Shown here piece by piece: positions 1 to 10,639 of a stretch of DNA of 64,000 nt (position 1 is its first letter; every line of letters begins with the position of its first letter). The stretch covers positions 14,882,501 through 14,946,500 of the forward strand of contig OY987226.1 of the NCBI GenBank assembly GCA_963920705.1, written 5' to 3'. Below the pieces are notes generated by a model. That model ran no database searches. It had not been told where the DNA came from and worked only from the letters and a program-made list of their open reading frames with translations. Made by a program: the position numbers and the translations under genes. The DNA comes from Odiellus spinosus (lineage: Eukaryota; Arthropoda; Arachnida; Opiliones; Phalangiidae).

Positions 1-894
1 CCTGTAACTATTTGCATAGCATGACTCCATCGTCTGACTATTCGGCCCTCCTATACTTCTATATTGTATTTACACCCGTAGCATGCAGAATTACATCTGT
101 CAGACTGTCAGTACAAACGCGATATTTCATAGAGATTAAAGGTCTTTAAAATGGAACGAGAGTATCTAATAGGATGTGATATTGGAAAATGATATTTAAA
201 AAATATGCATCAGTATTCCGATTTTCAACGGTATTTATCATATTTCGCAATCGTATCTGTCACATTATTAACTACGAGTAACGACTGATAAGCTCGTAAA
301 GATTTGCTAACCCTTGTATTTAAATTTAACGGGAAAGTGAAATGTTTCTTTTTTTAATAAATTGAAAGAGCAAAAAAAAAAAATTAATATAATTTAATTC
401 ACGAAACAGTAAGGCCAATTATTAAAATTGATTATACTTAGAACTATTAATTTAAATAGTTCTAATTACTCTAAGTAAAAATTAGATATACAATATTGAA
501 GAATAATATATTTTTTCCTAAATTAAATATTTCCTTAGAGAACTGCAGGTCTTTTCTATATTAAATTTGACCTCAAGCATGCATTCGTATATGCGGAACC
601 TCTAAAAATCAAAAACTTCTAAAAATCAGTAAATCTAAAACATTTAGAAGTTTTGCTTCTACAGGTTTTAAGTTCCATGAAATGTTTTGTCCCCGTTAAG
701 CTCCCTCCCTTTTTTTGTCGAGAAAAAAACTTTGTAAAACTAAAAAAAACCTAAATAATTATGATTGGCGAATTAAACAATCTAATTGATGGAGAGAAAT
801 ACTAAACTTAAAAAGTATTTTTTCTATTTTATCTTTTTTGAATAATTTATGCAATATTTAGGGCAATTAATAATCTTTTAAAAGAAACCTTTTT

Positions 895-928
895 ACCTCC
901 CCGACTGAACTTTAGTTCAGGGGGAGGT
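895..928. repeat. Strong hairpin (CCTCCCC ... GGGGAGG)
   Basis: Arms 895-910 and 915-928 pair almost fully (ACCTCCCC with GGGGAGGT, CTGAAC with GTTCAG) around a TTTA loop, with a 2-base bulge. A TG/CTGT microsatellite follows (938-982). Confidence 0.75.
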
Positions 929-937
929 TTTACACTG

Positions 938-982
938 ATCGTGTCTGTGTGTCTGTCTGTCTGTCTGTGTGTCTGTGTGTCA
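938..982 (+). repeat. TGTG/CTGT microsatellite
   Basis: Imperfect TG and CTGT repeats; the opposite strand reads as a Thr/Asp/Arg/His-rich artefact frame with no coding support. Confidence 0.8.
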
Positions 983-1129
983 CTTCCTGTGTAAGCGGAT
1001 ATCCTGTGTAACCGGAAATCACGTGACCTAGCTCGTGGAGCCAAAAGTCTAGAGACATTATCATACCAGCTTATCGTTCAATTCCGTTTAACGGGAATTA
1101 CCTCCTTTAAGCGTGGCTGCCACAATGAG

Positions 1130-1480
1130 TTTCAGGTGTCGTGCAATTATATACAACAGGACGTCTCCAATTGTATATTATCGCATGCCACCATCCACTT
1201 TACGGTCAAACCTCGATGCTGGACAGTTGAAGGCGATTATACGCAATGGGACGTCTCCCACTGTTATAATCACCTCCGACCATACTCACACCAAGGTCCA
1301 ACCTCTAGTGTCCGATCTCAGCGGGCCATATTAGCGAGGCGTCCCTCGCTAATATAGTCCACATCAACCTTCCACTCCAGTCATCTCCTCCCTCTACGGG
1401 TCTTTGTGGTGCAGTTACCGAATGCCTAGGGTTACGATAAACGTCTAGACGTTGAGAAGGGGGGGTTTTCCCCAACTCTT
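1130..1480. repeat. GC-rich cluster of hairpins
   Basis: The segment holds two related near-palindromes around GACGTC (1141-1182 and 1233-1274), a perfect 12-bp hairpin with CGTC loop (1328-1355), a perfect 14-bp palindrome AACGTCTAGACGTT (1439-1452) and an imperfect GAGAAGGGG/CCCC..TTCTC pair. No open frame in it looks coding. It may be a non-autonomous element or a regulatory block; CTATATATA at about 1518 could be a TATA-like box. Confidence 0.5.
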
Positions 1481-1715
1481 CTCGGTTACTCGCTCGGTGA
1501 ATAAAGGTTATCGAAAGCTATATATACCCCTTTTCCATGCCCTAACTATTTTGGCCTTATGCCGCGATATCTTTTAGTGAATTGAAGCGTATAATTCATT
1601 TAAATTTTAATTTAATATAATAATATTGTTAAACTGAATCTAATTAATAAAGAAGCTGAAAAATCAATTAAAAATTCGAGATAGTTTAGAAGATATTTAA
1701 GAAATTTCCCAAAAA

Positions 1716-2376
1716 TTTAATGAAATGTGACCGTTTAATACCAGCTTGAGTTGGCAACACGCGCTTAGCTGTTTTCCATATATCATTTAGTCCAAAAAGC
1801 AAAGGTATAACGGGCAGTATAGGCTTAGTCTTGCTGCAAACTTGGGGTGGATTGAAGAATCTAAATAAAAGTGCGTTTACACCGTCCACTGAATTCGAAT
1901 TAATACAGACAAAGGTACTTTGACAAAATTTGATAAGACTTCTTTCGGTACGAGAGTTTCTCTAGTTAAACACAGATTTAAATAATGAAATATTGATAAA
2001 TTATATGAAGTAATAGAGAGTAAGGTGCCTGAATTGGTTACAAAAGGGTGAAATCATAAGCTTAGCCTATTTTTATTAATTGCTTCAAAATGATAAACAA
2101 AAATTTTATTTCTTAAACAGTAGAATGATAAGGAATATCCATTGAATTCGAGCTAATAGAGAGAAAGTATAGTTTATTGTTTACGAGTGCTTCTCTTAGT
2201 TAAACAAAGATTTAATGAAATGTGACCGTTTAATACCAGCTTGAGTTGGCAACACGCGCTAAGCTGTTTTCCATATATCATTTAGTCCAAAAAGCAAAGG
2301 TATAACGGGCAGTATAGGCTAAGGCTTGCTGCAAACTTGGGGTGGATTGAAGAATCTAAATAAAGGTACGTTTACA
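1716..2376. repeat. Segmental tandem duplication, about 495-bp period
   Basis: 1716-1881 and 2211-2376 are nearly identical (TTTAATGAAATGTGACCG... to ...GTTTACAC). A second, more diverged block pairs 1886-1981 with 2139-2213. The short minus-strand frames here are not supported as genes. Confidence 0.85.
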
Positions 2377-2691
2377 CGGGCATCCAAGATAGAAACGACA
2401 TAAGATTTAAAGCTGAGGCGGATTGATACAAAATGTTAAACCTCTTAAGAAAAATTATAGTCGTGAAAACTCCCCTTGGACAGAAGTACAGTAGGTTTCC
2501 CGTGTTTAAAAAAACATCAGTTTTGAATAAAAAATGGTTATCTGATGCTGGAAAAAAATAGGCTTCAGATTTCTCCACTATAAAACCAAGAAACATTTCC
2601 GATTATTTTCATAATCAAAAGAAGCCGTGTAGAGTGAGACCAGACAAAAGAGAGCTATAGTGACTTAAGTGAGAAAATCAACCAGCGCAGA

Positions 2692-3123
2692 ATGTCATCA
2701 CCATTTGAAGTCAACAGAGCAGCGACACGGCTTTCATTTATCACCAGAAAGAGACGGCCTGGCTACGAAGAATTGAAACACGCAAGCAGTGAGTGTTTTC
2801 GGACTCGACATATGAGATTCTTACAGTCAGTAAAAGCTCAACAGTTCTTCATACGGCCTCGTTATTCTAAACATAAAAGGAGCTATTCAAGTATAAATAT
2901 TAACGGTATGGAAATTAGTCTATTTCAGTATTCAAGATATTTTTTTTTATCATAGGAGTGTAAGCTAACATCTTGTCAGCCGGTTTGGAAAATAACCTCT
3001 CGACCAGCTCAATCCTTTGATTCTTCCAATGACTGGGATCACTTGCATGATGAAAATATCAGTAATGGTCCTCTATTAGCACGTCAAAACAAGAATTTTA
3101 GACGAAAACTGTACCGGAAGTAA
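2692..3123 (+). CDS. Candidate small two-exon gene, about 101 aa, unrecognised
   Basis: Exon 1 opens with ATG at 2692 (MSSPFEVNRAATRLSF...). A donor TCA|GTAAAA after 2829 leaves phase 0. Exon 2 begins at 2956 after a strong acceptor (T-run then ATCATAG) and is open for 55 codons to the TAA at 3121-3123. It includes a polar stretch with DSSNDWDHLHDEN and a basic tail (RRKLYRK). Joined, it is 101 residues with no signal peptide or membrane segment. A better-matching donor, GTGAGT at 2789, gives the wrong phase for this exon 2. Base composition is richer in GC than the flanks. AATAAA near 3371 could end the transcript. No family was recognised; a degraded gene or chance ORF remains possible. Confidence 0.33.
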
Positions 3124-3375
3124 TTGCCGATCATCTACCGAAAATGGGTTGTAAATGGAACATTCAGTCTACAATATTTCTTGGTTTGTCTAAGAGGAAC
3201 TTGCTACAAAATCTTCGTCGTTTTAATTCCTTGTCTTCATTGCCATCCCAGACTAAATCCTTCGTCTTTATCAAATCAGTGGATTATCTCAAAGATAATC
3301 ACACAGTACAGCCTATGCTCTAATGATAATTTATATTAAAAGAACATGTATTTTACATATTTATTTAGAAAATAA

Positions 3376-3507
3376 ATTTCATTTGGTGTGTCAATTATGA
3401 ACTCTACGCCATGCCGCATATAATTATGGGTAACGCAGGACATTTCATTTGGTGTGTATATTAGAGTCTACGCCCTGCCGCATATAATTATGGGTAACGC
3501 ATGACAT
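3376..3507 (+). repeat. About 67-bp tandem duplication
   Basis: Two units share CATTTCATTTGGTGTGT, a CTACGCC.TGCCGC block and ATATAATTATGGGTAACGCA, with a few substitutions. Confidence 0.85.
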
Positions 3508-5346
3508 TCTTTTGCATTCTCTGTATCCTTGAGGTTAAGGGAAAATACTTATACTCCGTAAAATAGAGAATAATGATTGAAATGCACGCTGTTTCCTCTA
3601 CTCATCCAATACTCTACATTTCTTTTCATCTTTTATTTTAGGTAGGGTTAGGTTAGATTACCTTAACGTCGGGGTCGGGGAGGTTATATTTTGGTTTCCC
3701 AACTTGTTATAATACACAATAAAAACCAATCCCTAACTGGTTATCTTTATAATATATTCCAATTTACGTAATGCTTAGCAAATTAAATCTTAAATTTCGC
3801 AAAACATTCATTACAATTAAAGCCCAAAACAAGGAAGTTTTCGGATAAAACTATTTTTTTAAAAACCCTATTTCACAACTCTCAAATTACCTTAATTATA
3901 CTCAAATACAACCAAAGAATGGGCAAACGTTTCTATATTAAAATCGGTTTTCGAATCGATATTTAGAAGCCTTTTAAGAATGTAACCACGTTTGTAATTT
4001 TATTCAAGCCGATATTAGTCTGACTCAAATGTAATTCCACCAACGGCTAGTATATAGTAGAAATTATTTTTTCTACATAGAAAACGGCGTGATATCTTGT
4101 GAATAGGACTCCAAAAATGAATTAAATTTTTACACCTAATCTTTTCCATAACCTGCAACTTTTTCGAGTTCAATACGATGGTTTCCTAATGTCGTCATGA
4201 CCAAAAACCGCGGTAGTTTATTAATTTTATTTTGGCTTACGGTAATTTTTACTCGCAATAGACCTATAATTAATATTGCCTTAATGACGTCATGAATTTG
4301 GCGAAAAACTAGAAAGATGTATTTATATCAGGGAGGAAAACACCGCTTGAGAGGCTGACAATAAAATGTTCTTATTCGCCATTAACTGGTTAATAGATCA
4401 CTAGCATACTTCAAAACACAATCATGCTCGCCAAGTTAAATTTTTTAATTGATTATAAATTAACGTTTTTCGTGAATATTATTGTTCATCTTCTTATTAT
4501 ATTTTGCTATTATTAATCGATAAAAATGGGTTTTCCCTTATTCATTTCCCCTTTAAAATAAAATTTTACCATATATTACGTCATATGGTCTTATTATAGG
4601 TCAACTTCGTATCGATATAAGGACCTAATTAAACATCGAATATGATTATTTGAAATATTCAAACGTAGTGTACACTTCCCTCCCCCTTTCCGTCGGTTCC
4701 CCTTAAATTTACATTCCCTAACGAACAACGTTGCGTACCTAGCCTGTGCGTGTCAAAGTAGAAGTACTTACAGCTGTTTACGGGAGGGAACACTTTAAGT
4801 AACCCGAGTCACTCGTCATAGAGGAGAATACGAAAATATGGATAATATCAAGGTTTAGCTATATTGAAAAGTGACGCGATTACACGGGGGTGTTGATCAA
4901 TGATCACCGTAAGATTATAACGTGACAAGCTTAAATTACCATTTGGTATTACCAACTTACAACAGGATTAATTTAGCTTAGGCTTAAAAATATTTTACAG
5001 ATATACAAGGATAAATACTTATGATTCCAATATCCAAAAAACAAATATCGTTAAGAGGGTAGCTAATGTGTCAACGAGCGGCAAACTCAATGTAGAATAA
5101 TTGCCCAGTAATTGGGCTTAAAATCAACGAATAGTAATTGCGCGAATTCTTGAATATATATAATTTAACCTTTGAACTATCGCGAGATTTGGGGTTGTCT
5201 TACCCCATATCTGAACCTTTGAAAGGTCCAACCAACAACTAAAAATTCCAATCTAAACACCCGCCCTTAACCCTTTTGATTCAATAAGATTTAGAATCAA
5301 ACACAAATTTACAAATAAAAATAAAAACTTTAAAAACAAGACTTAC
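3508..5346. other. Non-coding stretch left of the Ser-rich exon
   Basis: No supported gene was seen. A GGTTAGGTTAG fragment lies near 3645. A minus-strand GTAAGT near 4770 was tested as a donor for the next exon of the Ser-rich gene, but both nearby acceptors give stops in the required phase, so that next exon is probably outside the window. Confidence 0.5.
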
Positions 5347-6297
5347 GAAACAGAGCTGACTGACATCCTGGAGCCTTCGTCGTCTGTTTGACCCCTGTGC
5401 CTTTGATGACCATTGCCACCTCCCCCTCCGCTCGAAATATAACCGGAAGTGGACAACCTTCTTTGCTGAGACTGTCCTAGAACCGGAAGAGTCTTGGTGT
5501 TGGACGGATGTTGGGCGGAAGTCGGGGGATCCATTGCTAGGACGAGCGAACACAAGGATTCCGATTTCCGGCGAGGGGAGGTTGATGACGTCGTATTCTC
5601 GCCGAACCAATCGGCGTTAACGTAGTCCGGTTCACCTTGCGCGGAAGTTTCGTAACCCGAATCCTTGGTTAACTTCCGGGGCGATCTGGGATTACGCGCG
5701 GTGGTAGTTTGATGAGGCAACAAAAACACATCGTCGTTTAGAGTCGAATTGGACGAGAAAATCGAGTGTTCGTAATGTAATCCCGCATTATCTCCGAGAT
5801 TAACATTTCTAGTATCGCGTGTCTCGTAATCACTGAGAGAACGAACGTGTCTAGGTTCGAAGGACGGACTGATATCGCCATCTGTCGACGGATTTTGAAA
5901 CTGTCCTCGACTAAGATTTTTAATCGATTCCCTCTTGTATCTCAATTCCCGCTGAGAACCCCACGCTTTTCGTTGGTCATTCTTGCTCGATGTACCGCTG
6001 CTTTTACCAATGGTATTTTTTTGAACGTTTGACGGAGTACGGTTTAAGATACCACTGGAAGAACCGGTGTCTTTCTTCTCGTGGTTATTATTATTTTTGG
6101 ATTTTTGAGAAGTATTTTTTCGAAAAGATTGCCGTAGTTGAGAGGCTTTCTGCCAGAGGGAGCTACTCTCTTTAGAGGAAGGCGTTGTACTCGAGGCCGC
6201 GGGAGGAATTGAACCGGAGTGGTTGATCGTTCCCCCACTGACCGGTTCTCGTAGACTCGATTGAGAGTTGTTACCAGACGTTACGCAACTGCCGCTC
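5347..6297 (-). CDS. 951-nt internal coding exon of a Ser-rich, probably disordered protein
   Basis: On the minus strand the exon is bounded by a T-rich tract ending in TTTTAG before 6297 and by a GTAAGT donor after 5347. It is open for 316 codons, starting with the last base of a split codon and ending with two bases of another, so it is internal and the gene continues left beyond the window. The product is rich in Ser, Asn, Arg and Thr and low in hydrophobic residues. Numbering from the proposed start at 24984, an amphipathic basic patch (LWQKASQLRQSFRK) lies at about 52-65, tyrosine motifs DYET and GYET near 161 and 219, a YVN motif (the class of site bound by Grb2-type SH2 domains) at about 230, and a Gly run near 295. 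This suggests a scaffold or signalling adaptor region, which is inference; no named family was recognised. The apparent open frame upstream of 6297 runs through intronic poly-T and is not coding. Confidence 0.8.
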
Positions 6298-6427
6298 CTA
6301 AAACGAGAAAAAAGAAGGGGAAAAAATTCGGTTAGAACTAGAGACGTAAAAATATTTGAATAATTATACCCAAGGTGGGAGAGACCGGGAGAAGACCAGT
6401 TTAAGACAAAATTAAAATCAGAAATGT

Positions 6428-6428
<1 letters not shown>

Positions 6429-6464
<36 letters not shown>
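6429..6464 (+). repeat. Poly-T tract of about 36 bp
   Basis: This homopolymer lies in the intron just upstream (minus strand) of the Ser-rich exon and produces a false poly-Lys extension of its frame. Similar tracts lie near 40349, 41938, 42017, 50231, 54480 and 54699. Confidence 0.95.
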
Positions 6465-6465
<1 letters not shown>

Positions 6466-6695
6466 GAAATAAAATAAAACAGATGTATGAACAAAATGTG
6501 ACAACGTAATTGCAATCCCTATTTATATATAATACCAATTTGATTGACGCTCAACGTCAAAGAGTTAGGGCCTATAGATTTGTACAACTGTAGTTCTCAA
6601 CATCTACAAAGATATTCGAGGCTGTCTGTCACTATGATCATGAATTGCTTACGCGAAGAAGAACATAGCAAACTCAATGTAATTCAAATACTGAG

Positions 6696-7130
6696 TGTTA
6701 CCAGAGGTATATAATAACGCCCTTCGGGGGGAAGTATGAAAGCCCCTATACTACCAATGCTAAAAATCACGAACAACAAGAGCCCGCTGCTGACTATTTA
6801 GGCCACTAGCTCGCGCTGAACTTCTCAATGTCGCTACTCTAGTAAAAATGGTCTTTGTATAAACAAGACTGCTCGATTTGTGTTTAGAACTTCCTGTCTC
6901 AGGAGTCAGGCTGTCTGTTAAAATGGAGTCGAAGGTTGACTTCAGCTCGCAAGTTCCGGAAGTGCGTGTAGGGAAATTTTAGTGAGGTTCAAAATGGTGT
7001 AACTATTTTTTGGGAGTAAAGCGGTGTGTCGATCCGCCGCGATTTACGCCGGGCACTTGTTGTTCGTCGACTTTGCCTACCTTTCATACTCCCCCCCCCG
7101 AAGGGGGTTATTATATACCTCTGGTGTTAC
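6696..7130. mobile_element. MITE with about 47-bp terminal inverted repeats
   Basis: 6696-6742 is the inverse of 7081-7130: both carry ACCAGAGGTATATAATAAC, then CCCTTCGGGGGG and GTATGAAAG, with a few differences. The interior (about 340 bp) has no supported gene, so it is a non-autonomous DNA element. It sits between the Ser-rich exon and the P450 gene. Confidence 0.85.
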
Positions 7131-7330
7131 TATGTATCTTATCTTCAGTATCAAATCAATGATACTGTAAAACTAGTTCTAGATGGGAATTTAATTCTTT
7201 CCAAGAAACTGGGTATAAGTTTTATTCATTAAAATTAATATATTTGCATACTGAAGCTTTATGGTAAATAGGGAAATGAGCGCAAAACAATTTCATTTAA
7301 ATTAATAAAAAAACAAAAAAAAAAAACGCT

Positions 7331-7558
7331 ATAGACAGATTCATAAATTGGCACAGAAACGTCAAGGTTATCCGCAGGCCATCTATCTTGGGTAAGAATA
7401 AAAATGTCAACAGGCAACTCCAGGAGGTGCCGTAAACCTCTAGCTAGGCAGAAGCTACAGGGCGCCTAGCTTTACCTGAGGCTGGAGTTACCCGTTGACA
7501 TCTACATTCTTTCCCCTTCGCGTATGATTCTCTGTATGGAATTCATGAACCTGTCTAT
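7331..7558. mobile_element. Foldback MITE just upstream of the P450 gene
   Basis: ATAGACAGATTCATAAAT at 7331 pairs with ATTCATGAACCTGTCTAT ending at 7558, and 7394-7424 pairs with 7482-7512 (AAGAAT.AATGTCAAC.GG). The element ends 112 bp before the P450 ATG and so probably lies in its promoter or 5' UTR. Confidence 0.8.
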
Positions 7559-7669
7559 ACATTCGCAACAGGTGAGTTCACTAAACAACGAAAGATCAAA
7601 TTCACTGCGTTTTTATGCCGTAGAACACATAATGATTTCAGTAACAGTAACGCTCTTGAAGCATTTACA

Positions 7670-10601
7670 ATGTCGACTTCCTTAAGTTCGAGGTGTCTCG
7701 GTTTCAGATATGTCAAACTACGCCAAATTCGCGGATTATCCCAGTGTCAAGAAACTTCTAAATCTCTGGATTTTGAAGAGAGTATGCGCGAGGTGAAATC
7801 CTTCACAGAAATCCCTAAAATCCCGTCTTTGCCATTGATTGGTAGTTTGTGGAATAGTCTACCCTACGTTGGTAAGTACATAAGGAAATTAAAATCAAAT
7901 ACGGTTTAATATAATATAAAGGTTGATTTTTCGTATTATTGAATAAATTTTGAGGTTCCTATGGCCTTTGTTTATGTATATGTAAATGCGAACTAACAAT
8001 GGAGCCAATTTTGTATTTATTTTTGAATTTGCAGCCAAATTATTCAAATAAGAAAGAATTTTTCCTGAATTTTTGGGAACGTTTATATTGCCTTTTATTT
8101 GGTTAGTGTAGGGTCGATTCATTCGCGATGTCGCGCATGGATTTCTAAGAAAGCATCGCCATACGACAAATATTCATTATATATGAATTCTTGATACCAC
8201 AGAGCTAATATCTTGTGGTTCTCACACGCGCAGGTCGATACGATCTAAGGCGAGCGAGATATTCTGCAATCAAAATGTACTTGGATTATGGGCCTATCGT
8301 AAGAGAGGATATTTCTTGGTCCAAACACAGAATACATATTTTCAACCCAGTTGATGTGAAAGAGGTTTTAAGACACGAGGGGAAGTACCCTCGAAGGGAA
8401 ATCTTAGACTCATTGAAGAACTACACGATGGACAATCGTGATAAGTTCTCTCACGTTGGCCTTTTGAACGCGTAAGTACATGCACTTAAAGTTCGTTAAA
8501 ACTAAATTTCGTCAAAACTGTACTTGTAGTGACAACGAAGATTGGCGCGATTTACGATTGAAAGTACAACTGACCATGAAACCGGAACAAATTATTTCCC
8601 ATTTGTCAAAAATGGATCAAGTTTCCATGGAACTGTGTCGGAACATCAGAAGACTTAGACACTCGACTAAAAAACGTGTGCCAAATTTTGCGGACCAGTT
8701 AAACAAATGGGCCTTAGAATGTAAGTGATTAAAAATAGCAATTGTCAAAATAGTTAAAGATTCAATTGCGAAATAGCCTTGGCTTTGTTCGTTCTTGGAA
8801 CCAATCTCGGTTGTTTGAGACCGAACAGTAATCTGGAAGCTGACCAACTCATCGCCAACGTAAATGAAATGTTCGACTTGATGTATAAACTCGAATTTGG
8901 ATACTTTCAACTTTGGAGATGGATTCGAACGCCGACATACAATCGGTTTCACAAAGTTCTTAGCAACATAACGAGGTAACTAAATACCAAACTATATTAC
9001 AGTTCCAGAGGGGTTGGAATAATAATAAACCTATTAGTATTTATCTGTCGGTATATTATTAGTTAGATAAAGGCTCTCCCACACGAGCAAAAATGGGTTA
9101 GGTAAAGACAACGAAGAACCTTACTCCTCCCAGTTAAGAAAGGGATTCTCTAGGAGAAAAGTTAAAAATGTATTCATTCATTTTAAATATAGTGTGGCTC
9201 AAAAGTATTTAGAAGAAACTAAACTAAGAATGAAATTAAACCAAGAAACGGGCTCCGGTAACGGTAATGGATTCATCGAAAACTTACTACTACAAGAAAA
9301 TAACGAGAAGATTATTCTAGTAGCGATTCACGATATGCTCTTAGCGGGAATTGATTCGGTAAGAAATAATATCATTATACCACCTTAATTATCCCGTTTC
9401 GTTTCATACAATTATATTTAAAACATCTCTTCAAGACATCTACAACTGTGGCTTTCTTCATATACCACATGGCACGGAACCCAAAGCACCAAGAACAATT
9501 AGCGGACGAATTAAAGTCCCTGGTACCGACACTGGACAGTCCTATTCCTGAAGACTACTTAAGGCGGATACCATTCTTGAAGATTTGTTTAAAAGAAAGT
9601 ATCAGATTAAATCAAGGGTCTAGGAGTATCCAAAGAATTTTAACACAAGATTCCGTCATTCGTGGATACGAAATACCGGCAGGGGTAATTTAAGTTCAAT
9701 ATTAACTTGTTTTAATGATAATCATTAATCATGGTATAACGCTAATTACACATTTTGCGGAATAGACCCCAGTAGTTCTACAAACGTTAGCCGGTTGTCG
9801 TTTAGAAGAAAATTTCCAGAATCCAAATTGTTTCAAACCCGACAGATGGAACGGTAGCACGACTAGCCCGTATGTTTTTCTGCCGTTTGGATTTGGACCA
9901 CGGTCATGTGTTGGAAGGAGATTGTCCGAACAAGAGATATACACGGCACTAATTAGGGTATGCATTTTTAATTATATCCCCCTTAGATTTTAACATGCCC
10001 AATGAAAGTGGTATTTAGAAGTGATTAAGTAATTAGTCATGTACGGTAAAAGTTAGGTTCATGTGATATATACATAAGGATTTCTTAAACTTGTGTATCC
10101 GAATTACAACAAGTGAATTTACTATCGTTGAAGTACGCCTAATCCCCCTTCAAAAAACTTTACTTGGCTGGATTCGTGGAGATTCTGAATTTCTTTACAT
10201 TGAAGAGTCATCTACCAATGAACAAAGGCTTGTCGTTAAGGTGCGATCTCCACGAGATTTCTAATAATATTCGATTGGTCGGTGGCACAAATCAATGCAA
10301 AGAAATTCAGGGTCTCCATGAATCATGCTAAGCCCATTTTCCAGATAAGTTTTAATTTTCTAGTTTAATATTTGTTTGTAAAAATGTTTTACTGATGAAT
10401 AAGGCCTATTTAAAAAAATATTAGTTGTTAGATTGCATTAAAATCTGGTGCCAGATCATGTTATTCATCTGTTTCTATTAAACTGTTTTGCAGATTTTTA
10501 GAAACTTCAGAGTGGAATATCACTACGACGATATTGATTCTTATACCAAATTTGTAAATTTTCCAGACCAACCTTTAAAATTCGAATTTTATGATATCTA
10601 A
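7670..10601 (+). CDS. Mitochondrial-clan cytochrome P450, complete 8-exon gene
   Basis: Exons 7670-7871, 8234-8471, 8530-8720, 8777-8975, 9193-9358, 9436-9684, 9766-9957 and 10494-10601 sum to 1545 nt, or 514 residues. All seven introns are GT-AG and every phase matches; introns 2, 3, 5 and 6 are only 56-81 bp. Residues 1-25 are rich in Arg, Ser and Lys and lack acidic residues, as expected of a mitochondrial presequence. A Pro-rich hinge follows (about 49-65). The I-helix has AGIDS-TSTT (328-336), the K-helix ExxR is E386-R389, the PERF-like segment is KPDRW (439-443), and the heme loop FGFGPRSC ends at Cys463, followed by GRR. Arg-rich heme-loop flanks and the presequence suggest a mitochondrial P450 fed by ferredoxin; steroid or xenobiotic hydroxylation is a family inference. 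Odd: the usual RLYP after ExxR is replaced by RLNQ. The first in-frame ATG was chosen as start. The CYP family was not resolved. Confidence 0.93.
10085..10442. mobile_element. Foldback element in P450 intron 7 (AGGTTGCATTCTCCC family)
   Basis: It shares the family core (GGATTCGTGGAGATTCTGAATTTCTT, inverse TGCAAAGAAATTCAGG...CTCCATGAATC), the AGGCCTATTT arm and a degraded terminal TAGATTGCATT. It accounts for most of the only long 3' intron of the P450 gene. Confidence 0.8.
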
Positions 10602-10629
10602 AATTTAAAACTTACTGATTTTTAACGAC

Positions 10630-10635
10630 AATAAA
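10630..10635 (+). terminator. Polyadenylation signal of the P450 gene
   Basis: AATAAA lies 28 bp after the P450 stop codon and is followed by T-rich sequence. Spacing and strand fit a 3' end for this gene. Confidence 0.6.
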
Positions 10636-10639
10636 ATAA

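Noticed and set aside
4700..4830. Next exon of the Ser-rich gene at the minus-strand GTAAGT near 4770
   Set aside because: Both nearby acceptors give in-frame stops in the phase required after 5347.
6298..6515. Poly-Lys N-terminal extension of the Ser-rich frame
   Set aside because: It runs through an intronic poly-T tract; the splice acceptor at 6298-6299 marks the real exon start.
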